Origin: Muricea muricata
Lineage: Eukaryota; Cnidaria; Anthozoa; Malacalcyonacea; Plexauridae
Length of the DNA: 64,000 bases
Assembly (NCBI GenBank): GCA_963855995.1
Contig: OY979729.1
Span: 8,264,115-8,328,114 of the forward strand
Direction: 5' to 3'
The position numbers were made by a program, and so were the translations under genes. The notes beneath the pieces were generated by a model, which did not search any database, was not told the DNA's origin, and saw only the letters and a program-made list of their open reading frames with translations. Below, piece after piece: positions 56,641 through 64,000 of the stretch; positions within the stretch are counted from its first letter, which is position 1; every line of letters starts with the position of its first letter.

Positions 56641-56901
56641 ATTACATTCGATTTAATTGACAAGAAAATTTTAGATGTAAAAAAATTACAAAATAAAATT
56701 ATTTTTCGACCTACCGACCCAAAAATTTTTCAAGTCGTTACCGGAAACACAACATTTTTTTGTTTGGCCTAATGGCCATGCTGAAATTCTAGTGGTTGCT
56801 TCTGATAAAATTGCCTCAATCTCCTTTAAGTTGAATCAGTCAAATAATAACAAATCCCAATTGTTTTATCACCAAAAATCGCGGGAACCACTGAGTATTT
56901 T

Positions 56902-57033
56902 TACAAAATACAAAACAACAGTAACTCCGAAAATAAACATTTTGAATTTATTCTAGCTTTCGACTATATTTTAGTCATCATGATGATGACAAAAATGTTT
57001 ATTTTCGGAGTTACCGTTGTTTTGTATTTTTTA
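56902..57033. repeat. Inverted repeat, about 48-bp arms
   Basis: AAAATACAAAACAACAGTAA + CTCCGAAAATAAACATTTT is mirrored on the right around CATCATGATGATG. Confidence 0.75.
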
Positions 57034-57349
57034 TCACCAAAACCAACTTAGTTTATTAAAAAGTGATCACATCAGTTGAGAATGAAAATCCATTTCCAAA
57101 ATTATATTGTGCTACTGTAATTGTTCTAAAATAAAAAAAATATTGACACTAACCAAGGCTCTTGCAAGGGTGGAGTGTTACCCCTCTCTATAAAACTGCC
57201 ATTGTCTGCAAATGAATCCTTCCTTGGCAAAACTGTGTGACTGTTTCATCTCGGGCCTTGTTTATGCCTTACTGCAAAACAATGAATACATTTACATTTT
57301 AGCAGCATGCTGTATATATAGTTTTATTATAAATGGTTATGGGTTTTTT

Positions 57350-57520
57350 ACCGTAAACTAAAACACTCATATTTTCCATATTTTTACTAGTGAAGATATG
57401 AAAAAATACGTAACACTGAAAAACGCGTGTGTTTTCACGCCGGATTTATATGTTCCCTGTTAGCTTGTTTCGACTTAATCTTCATATCTTTGTGCCATTG
57501 TGTAATATCCTCTATATATA
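57350..57520. mobile_element. Relative of the 15565-16035 fold-back
   Basis: Shares TTTTACTAGTGAAGATATGA and GTGTAATATCCTCTATATAT with the first element, otherwise diverged. Confidence 0.45.
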
Positions 57521-57576
57521 ATATTGACAGTGACAACTAAGATAGATAATATTGACAGTGACAACTAAGATAAATA
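57521..57576. repeat. 30-bp direct repeat at the LINE 3' end
   Basis: ATAATATTGACAGTGACAAC + TAAGATA is present twice, directly adjoining the 3' side of the LINE below; it may be its terminal repeat. Confidence 0.55.
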
Positions 57577-57870
57577 ATAATCTTTATTTGTATCCGTTTT
57601 TTAATAATTTACATCGAATTCATAAAGTATTAATAATATTTTCAGATACTTGCTTTCAGCAATAACCATAAGGCTAAAAATATCTGAAAGCAAATTTCAG
57701 AGGATTTAAACACGATTCAAATCTGCGTATTATTATGGATTTCAACAAAGAAAATATAAAATCAAACACTCACACACAAACACGTACATTAATTGGCTTA
57801 CAAAGATATTTCCACTATTGCTTAAAGATTGATAAAGAATTAACACCAAATGTAACTAGATCGTTTAAAA

Positions 57871-59295
57871 TCAATGTTGGCCAAGATATGACCATTTTAA
57901 TTTCTTTTTAAATTTTTTAAGACTTTTTAAACTTTTGAACCTTTCATCAATTGAATTCCATACTTTTGGACCTTGGAACCTAATGTTGAATATTCCATAA
58001 TTTGTTCTGGCCTTAGGAATATAATACGACTTTTTTGATGCCTGTCTAGTATTACAACTATGAATTGATGTTAAAGCATCAAAAAAGTTTTGAAATACCA
58101 ATGGCAAAAGTTGATAGTGGTACTTATACATAAAAATTGCAATATTCTGAGAAACCAAATCAGAAATTTTAAGAATTTTGAGAGTTTTAAATATCGGACT
58201 TGAGTGCTCGTCTGATTTTGAAAAGGTTATAATACGCAGAGCTCGTTTCTGGAGGATTAAAAGAGGATTTAACGTAGTCTCATAAGTATTACCCCATACT
58301 ATAATCCCATACACCAAAAATGGTTGAATCAAAGCATAATAAAGCTTTTTAAGGATATTAGTAAAATATCGAAGTTTCGATAATACCCCAACACCTCGTT
58401 TTATCTTCTTAGCAACATACCCGATATGGGATTTCCAATTCAAATTAGAATCAATCAGAATGCCTAAATATTTTATACAATACTCCTGCTTTATGGGAAA
58501 ATTATGAATTAGTAATGAGGTTTGAGTTGTAATCCGTTTTTGTGGGGAATGGAAGATAACGAAACTTGTCTTTTTAATGTTCAACGAGAGCCTATTTGCA
58601 CACAACCAAGTATGTATCTTAGGTAATTCTTCGTTAATGTTAACCTGCAATGTATCAATATTTTTATTTCTATAAAACAGATTTGCATCATCAGTAAAAA
58701 TGTGAAAAGAAAATAAATTAGAACTATGGTAAAAATCATTAACATACAATGAAAATAGAATTGGCCCAAGAACTGACCCTTGAGGGACACCACAATGGAC
58801 ATTTAGTGGGTCCGACGTTACTCCATTTACTGTGACTGTTTGTTGCCTTTCTTTAAGGTAGGAAACAAACCATTCCTTTGCTACTCCTCGAATACCATAG
58901 TATTCCAATTTCCCAATTAAAATACTATGTTTAATGGTATCAAAAGCTTTACTCAGGTCCAAAAATATTCCACACGAAAAATCCCGTTCATCAATTGCTT
59001 TCTGAATTTTATCAACAATAGAGAGAATTGCATGATCTGTGGAGTGATTAGAGCGAAACCCAAACTGAGTTTCAGAAAAAATGTTATTGGAATCAATATA
59101 AGAAACTAGCCTTTTACACATACGTTTTTCCAATAACTTATTAAAAACAGAAAGCAGGGAAATTGGGCGATAATTGCTTATTATATTACGTGATCCATTT
59201 TTATATACAGGAATTATATTGCCCAATTTAAATTTATTCGGTACTATTCCTGTCGTAAAAGACGCATTAAATAAAATTAAAATTTCTAAATAATT
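57871..59295 (-). CDS. Non-LTR retrotransposon RT, 5'-truncated
   Basis: Open for about 475 codons from 59295 to the TAA at 57871. Recognisable RT blocks: NYRPISLLSVFNKLLE, QFGFRSNHSTDHA, IFLDLSKAFDTIKH, GVPQGSVLGPILFSLY, then FTDDANLF at the catalytic site (both Asp kept), and the thumb and C-terminal region typical of CR1/L2/jockey-type elements (KYLGILIDSNLNWKSHI). No endonuclease domain is present: a TAG lies at 59296-59298 and nothing recognisable precedes it, so it is a 5'-truncated copy. The intact remaining frame suggests a recent insertion. Confidence 0.9.
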   Translation of the reverse strand, partial: NYLEILILFNASFTTGIVPNKFKLGNIIPVYKNGSRNIISNYRPISLLSVFNKLLEKRMCKRLVSYIDSNNIFSETQFGFRSNHSTDHAILSIVDKIQKAIDERDFSCGIFLDLSKAFDTIKHSILIGKLEYYGIRGVAKEWFVSYLKERQQTVTVNGVTSDPLNVHCGVPQGSVLGPILFSLYVNDFYHSSNLFSFHIFTDDANLFYRNKNIDTLQVNINEELPKIHTWLCANRLSLNIKKTSFVIFHSPQKRITTQTSLLIHNFPIKQEYCIKYLGILIDSNLNWKSHIGYVAKKIKRGVGVLSKLRYFTNILKKLYYALIQPFLVYGIIVWGNTYETTLNPLLILQKRALRIITFSKSDEHSSPIFKTLKILKISDLVSQNIAIFMYKYHYQLLPLVFQNFFDALTSIHSCNTRQASKKSYYIPKARTNYGIFNIRFQGPKVWNSIDERFKSLKSLKKFKKKLKWSYLGQH

Positions 59296-59822
59296 CTAAA
59301 TACAATAAATGTATTGAAAATGCCAGTTTCTCATTGCCCACGTCCAGTGATCACATGCATTTGTCAGCAAAATTAACACTCACAACATTAACAATACATT
59401 CAACACTGTCTTTCTTGACATATTTTTGGATAAAATAATTATATTTTTTAAAACATAAACATCGCCATGTATTATGGAAATCATAAGTTTATGATGTCAA
59501 AGGCCGGGAAAAAGATTAAGAATCTGATAAAAACCTACATGAGCATGAACTATTCTGTCAACTACTAGCGTCAACTTAAAGTGGTTGCCAAAGCTGGAAG
59601 ATCAACTGGCATTTCCAAATGAATTTGCATAAATTGGGCAAGCAATTTTTATTAAAAACTGGTAAAAGTTGTAAGGTCGACATACAGCCTTTTGTTTTAG
59701 TGTGTTGCATTGTTTCCAATGCCTTCCCACCTCATTTCAACAGGCAAAAACTTTCATAGGCATCATTGTCAAACCAAACAGCAAAAATCTCCATTATTTT
59801 TTTAGTTCAAGGTAGACTGTTT

Positions 59823-60130
59823 CGGTATCGTAAATACCGAATACCGGTATATCGTAATCAAAATACCGGTAAATACCTGTATATATCGGCGGTTTTTGAC
59901 GTCTTTTTAAGAGAGCAAATTGAACTGCTGAACGTCAATAAAATCAAGTTTTCACAAAAAGTTTATGGGACACGTACTGTAGTACTGTACTGTGGCCTAA
60001 ATCACAAGATTAACAGTAACAAGATTCCCATTTTCGCAGTAAATCACGCAGTAAAATACCGATCACGTAGTAAAATACCGAAAGTCGGTATATCGGTATT
60101 TTTAATTTATACATATCGCCAATACCGGTA
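59823..60130. repeat. ATACCGGTAT-rich palindromic tract
   Basis: The self-complementary word TACCGGTA or close variants (ATACCGAATACCGGTATAT, AAAATACCGGTAAATACC, AATACCGGTATC) recurs at both ends of the tract. Confidence 0.6.
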
Positions 60131-60134
60131 TCTA

Positions 60135-60225
60135 AACATATACAAGGTGCCATATATAAGGTAGTTCACGTAGGTAACATATACAAGGTAACATAGACAA
60201 GGTAGTTCAAGGTGCCATATATACT
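60135..60225. repeat. ATATACAAGGTRNC tandem words
   Basis: ATATACAAGGTGCC, ATATACAAGGTAAC and ACAAGGTAGTTCAAGGTGCC, irregularly repeated. Confidence 0.55.
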
Positions 60226-60229
60226 CAAA

Positions 60230-61190
60230 GGTACAACTGAATTAGACAAGAAAACAATATATTTTATAAACTCATGCATAAACAAAAAGGCAAAACTTCA
60301 GTTATAGATCCAAGGGTCCATTTTAAATGGCAATGAATATGCAGGTTTTGGTATCAAAATATGCATTAAAATAAATAGTTTCCAACAAGTAGGAGCCACT
60401 GCAAGACCACCTTATGATCTAGTTGTTATATCACAAATTAATAGGAAATGTTGTGACCCATCCAAAGAAGGGAATGTCGATTTTCACCTACACTTGGACT
60501 GCTAAAGGAGAAAGCAACCCTACTTTAACCAACACATGACAGTTGCTCCATGTGAACTATTCCAGCACTTATGACGAGAGCATATTTGTTTCTTTGCAAG
60601 TGTTTGGGTTTTTGTGTGATTTGAGTGATTGCTTGTTTAAACTATTATGCAAGTTAGGTACTAGTGTAGGTGTGAAACTGGTTTCAAGTTGAGATTTTTG
60701 CTGCTCTATTCAAAATTATGCCTTTGAAAGTTTTTGCCTGTTAAAATAAGACAGCAAGGCATTGGAATTGGCTTTATTTATTGATGAGACCTTATTAGTT
60801 TTCCTAATACCAAACATGAATACTAACGGTAGATTTCATCTGAACTGTGGTTTCTACGATTTATGGTCGTTTCGGCCCCCATCTGTTTCGTCCCCCACCC
60901 TTTTGTCCCATAAGAAGTTTGTCCCTTAACCCTTCCATCGACTTATGCATTTTAAAAATATTAAATGCTGGAGTAGTAAGAAATCTACTTGTAGATTACA
61001 TCAGAAATCTTAGAAACATTGTCTAGTATACAGTGTTAACTTTGCTGAACCAAATTTATCTGGGGTACAATTTTTAGGATCAGTTGCAAGTTGTCACGTT
61101 TGCTAGTTGTGGTTTGGATAAACAACTCATAAACAGTTTTTCAGAAGGTTTGGTCCACTTGAACAGCAACAACTCAAAGAACAAATTACT
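60230..61190. other. No gene recognised
   Basis: AT-rich. At 60870-60915 there are GTCCC/GTTTCG words that are mirrored around 61330-61365 (GGGACAAAACGG, GGGACGGGGGG), hinting at a decayed inverted-repeat element. Confidence 0.4.
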
Positions 61191-61198
61191 ATGGGACC

Positions 61199-61330
61199 CA
61201 GGGTGCATTCTGTGTAAAGTTCACGCCGAAGATTCATGATTGTACGCCGACTTTTATTATAAATTACATTATGATTTTTGAAACCCCACGCCGAAGATCT
61301 TCGGCGTACGGCACTTCAAATGCACCCTGG
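61199..61330. mobile_element. Fold-back MITE, CCAGGGTGCATT ends
   Basis: CCAGGGTGCATTCTG ... GCCGAAGAT mirrored by CTTCGGCGTACGGCACTTC ... AAATGCACCCTGG. Confidence 0.65.
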
Positions 61331-61377
61331 TATGGGACAAAACGGTTACGGGACGGGGGGGGGGGACAGAACGACCA

Positions 61378-61427
61378 GATACCGTTTCTACTTCGACAAC
61401 GTCCATAGCAAAGTAGAAACGGTATCT
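61378..61427. repeat. Hairpin, AGATACCGTTTCTAC arms
   Basis: AGATACCGTTTCTACTT mirrored by AAGTAGAAACGGTATCT around a 16-base loop; an ATCTAGATACTCTTGTAAAA doublet follows. Confidence 0.75.
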
Positions 61428-61749
61428 AGATACTCTTGTAAAACTAAGATCTAAGAATAAGATCTAGATACTCTTGTAAAACTACTGATAGGAAATTAAG
61501 CATATTACCTTGAAATAAACTAATAAAGGCAGGATTCCGTGAATATCTTAAAAATTTTAGCGCTTCTTGGTTTGTCGAGAAAAAAATTGATTTGGCAATT
61601 TCCGATCACGTGTTCCGACTGGCAACGAACAAACCCGACGCTGTGCGCAAGCAAAGGCGTAACTGGATGTAGAGAAAGAGAGAGAGGGAAAAGCCCGAGG
61701 GCCGAGCTCGAGAGTGAGGGGAGGGGGAACAGGGAGCCCGTAGGGTTGA

Positions 61750-61880
61750 TTATATCTCGACCTAATGCTGCCAGTGTCGGCAGTACAATTATAAGCATAC
61801 AATGACCGGATCTTTCGCTATCTGAAACAATATAAATAGAATTTGACTTCCTGTCGAAAGGCCTTTGCTCGAAATGTAGC
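61750..61880. repeat. Dispersed repeat copy 3 of 3
   Basis: ATGCTGCCAGTGTCGGCAGT ... GGATCTTTCGCTATCTGAAA ... GTCGAAAGGCCTTTGCTCGA resembles 11134-11290 and 41345-41480. Confidence 0.5.
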
Positions 61881-62821
61881 ATTGATCCTATGATTTTGTG
61901 CCCTCGTGTTTCTAGTTTTAATCCTTGGAATAAATAGCGAACATTCTACCTAACTAAACACTTTAACATAAAAAATGAGAAGATTGAAAAGATTGATAAA
62001 AAAAATTGAGAGCTGTGAAATGAAAATTAGTTGAGCTGGGAATTCTTTTTTGGCTGGCAAAATGGAATTCCATGCACGGGACTGAGATTGACCAAGGCCC
62101 TCCCCCCCCAGCATAAAATGAGGATGAGATTAAGATTTTAGCAAGATGGCCACTGGAATGATAGGGTTTGCGCACTGGGAAAATGGGATTTAGTTAAAAT
62201 CTGTGCTGGGAAAATTTGAATAGGATCCTCCCTTCAGCACTCTCAAAATTGTCATAAACATGTTAGAGATATGTCCATGCTTTACAGGAATGTCCACTTC
62301 ATAACTCGAAGCTAATGGCAGCATGTTTCATTTCATTTCAAGAAATTTCGTCTGTTCTTTAGCGGTTAGCGACCTCATGTTTTCTCTATATGTAACAAAG
62401 TAATTACTGAATAACACAGACTGTCTACATGGAGCCAGTGGACAAGATATTAAGGTATACCTGTATGCAATTTCAATTTCTATGTGATTTGATTGGCTCA
62501 ATAACATTTAGGTAAAGATTTATAATACACATACACGACTAACTTAAGACAAAATTAAAACAAGACTTGAGCATTTCAAATGAAGAAACATCGTTACAAG
62601 TGTCTGCAAATGGATGAAGTATCTTTCAACATACAGTTGCTAACTTTTTACTTCACGTTTTATTTAACGAAAAAACGAAGTAACTATATGTCCGGCAGCC
62701 GGACAGTTGTTTGAAAAAACTAAATGTCCGGCAGTTTTTCTGCGCATGTCGTTTTCAGGTTCAGGTTACATAAGCAGTTTAAGCAGTATAAATTTTAGTT
62801 TTTAACAATTGGCTTTCGATT

Positions 62822-62866
62822 GGCCGCGTTAGCTCAGTGGTCTAGGTCGCGCGCTTTCGACCTGTG
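62822..62866 (+). other. tRNA-like A-box fragment
   Basis: GGCCGCGTTAGCTCAGTGGT followed by CTAGGTCGCGCGCTTTCGACC looks like a tRNA 5' half, but no B-box follows. Confidence 0.4.
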
Positions 62867-62974
62867 TGTTTGGTACGGTGGCCCGTTAGGGACACGCATG
62901 TTCCGTAGAAAAACACGTTCGTTCTGTGAAATTAAAGTTGCTTTCTTTAATAACAGAGCTTTTCTGTATAAATG

Positions 62975-63127
62975 CGCTGTGTTTCCTTAGAAAATGTAGG
63001 CGAGTTCCGTAGAAATGCTCACGCTTTCCATACAAATGTAGACGCCTTCCGTATAAATGAAGACGCCTTCCATACAAATTTTATACATGCCTTCCGTATA
63101 AATGTAGACGCCTTCCGTAGAAATCTG
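62975..63127. repeat. 24-bp minisatellite
   Basis: Units of ATGTAGACGCCTTCCGTATA + AATG, six or so imperfect copies. It ends about 65 bases before the zinc-ribbon open frame. Confidence 0.8.
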
Positions 63128-63215
63128 AAACTTATGCGCGCGCATAGTCCGCCACCTCTGGCTGATATATATATATCATATTACATATCGCATGTATGAT
63201 TGTGTTTTGGTTGAG

Positions 63216-63288
63216 ATGTTTTGTCAAAATTGTGGCACAAAGGTTTTTGATACGGGAAAATTTTGCCACAACTGTGGTGTAAAACAAG
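63216..63288 (+). CDS. Probable first coding exon, zinc-ribbon protein
   Basis: ATG then FCQNCGTKVFDTGKFCHNCG, a C-x2-C-x10-C-x2-C zinc ribbon, ending VKQ plus one base at a good donor GTATGT. An in-frame ATG lies 24 bases upstream (63192), so either may be the start. N-terminal zinc ribbons of this form are found in many otherwise unrelated proteins, so the product cannot be named. The following exons are not visible in the remaining 700 bases. Confidence 0.6.
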
Positions 63289-63412
63289 GTATGTACTCGC
63301 TGCATAAAAGTTATATATTTATATATTCATGTTGCATTGTTGCGGCAAAATATTACCTCATATATTCACGTATACGGGCATTTCACATGTGATGTAATTG
63401 AATACTGATCAG

Positions 63413-63513
63413 GGGCCGGTTGTTTGAAACCCTTTGGCATGGCGTACCGGTCAAGATTAGAATTTTTCAGTGTGAGAACTGAGAACTGTCACTAATGTAT
63501 ACAACAACATATA
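63413..63513. mobile_element. GGGCCGGTTGT MITE, left end only
   Basis: CAG followed by GGGCCGGTTGTTTGAAACCC, as in the 38681/44026 family. Broken by the element starting at 63514. Confidence 0.6.
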
Positions 63514-64000
63514 CAGGGTGTATAAAAAAAAACGGAGTCCATCTTTTGTGTCAAATTATTGCTAAATTAATGAAGCTTATAGCACAATTTTGGACTTGTT
63601 TTAAACCACGTTCTTTTCTCTTTTGAACAAGCCGTAATTCGTATTTTTACTCCCAGTAACGTATGTGCTATGACAAATTTAGTAAAAGCATTAACTGTGG
63701 TAAAAGCTATCGACTTGAGATGCCCTCCAATTATGCAAATTCACTATGTCTTTCATGGTCGCAAGTTAAATTTTTAACTTTTTCGCGTATTACATAAATG
63801 GTATTTCTGTTAAACTTAATAAAACTTGTTATAAAGCTTTACAGAAGATAACGGGCCGTTAACGTGCACTACGAACGGATAGTTCAAGCTTGTATCGACA
63901 TGAATATTGACATTATGCAATTTCGACAACATTCTGTACGCGCGGATAAATAAAACGCTAATTTCGATCATTATTTTGGCATAAATCCAAGGTTTTTGTT
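63514..64000. mobile_element. CAGGGTGTAT-ended element, left end, runs off the window
   Basis: TA then CAGGGTGTATAAAAAAAAAC, a Tc1/mariner-like terminus. The other end is beyond the window. No transposase frame seen in the visible 487 bp. Confidence 0.5.

Larger units (their letters stand above)
55531..56769. mobile_element. PIF/Harbinger-like element, 1239 bp
   Basis: Inverted ends GGCCAAACAAAAAAA ... TGTTGTGTTTCCGGTAAC (about 34 bp) and flanking TAA (55528-55530, 56770-56772). It contains the open frame at 55766-56041 and a copy of fold-back family F. No transposase domain recognised. Confidence 0.75.

Noticed and set aside
61520..61882. Overlapping frames of 81-120 codons
   Set aside because: They lie over a GA-rich low-complexity stretch and a dispersed repeat; no domain.

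Overview
This is a eukaryotic, metazoan-type nuclear window, AT-rich, with spliced genes, microsatellites and dense fold-back DNA elements. The repeat style (many short inverted-repeat elements carrying TTCGCCTTCGGC-type hairpins, Tc1/mariner, PIF/Harbinger-like and BEL/Pao elements) fits a cnidarian or another early-branching invertebrate. That is an inference; no marker here fixes the species.

Region 1 (1-15.2 kb) holds the only host gene I can reconstruct with confidence. It is the C-terminal half (about 440 residues) of NAA25, the auxiliary subunit of the NatB N-terminal acetyltransferase, on the plus strand in 13 exons from 2240 to 15057. All splice phases agree from exon to exon. Its N-terminal half must lie upstream of the window. 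The introns are full of fold-back elements, minisatellites, a tRNA-like relic and several transposons with visible target duplications. A short C-terminal-looking open frame at 3-119 may be another gene's end or chance.

Region 2 (15.4-29.3 kb) is repeat-only. It contains two long (AT)n tracts, perfect hairpins, a 999-bp mariner-like element, a nested fold-back cluster, and an apparently intact BEL/Pao LTR retrotransposon on the minus strand (20825-26767, 1748-codon gag-pol, LTRs that look identical). An unoccupied paralogue of its insertion site lies 2.6 kb away. Beyond it is a 33-bp minisatellite split by a 773-bp fold-back element.

Region 3 (29.4-53.6 kb) is the most striking structure: a near-perfect inverted repeat with arms of about 10.6 kb (29361-39961 and 42985-53587) around a 3.0-kb spacer that begins with a 200-N assembly gap. 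The arms carry the same transposons in mirror order and differ by few substitutions. They contain no recognisable gene. Older diverged copies of one module lie inside each arm, in the spacer and just outside the right arm. This suggests that the right arm is the original and the left arm is the inverted copy. A head-to-head assembly or haplotype artefact is a real alternative.

Region 4 (53.6-64 kb) has more MITEs, a PIF/Harbinger-like 1.2-kb element with an unexplained open frame, a 5'-truncated non-LTR retrotransposon (CR1/L2/jockey-type RT) on the minus strand, palindromic ATACCGGTAT-rich DNA, a 24-bp minisatellite and a probable first coding exon for a zinc-ribbon protein at 63216-63288.

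Apart from NAA25 and the zinc-ribbon exon, the coding capacity belongs to retroelements. Most short open frames are chance, and those inside the inverted repeat simply appear twice.
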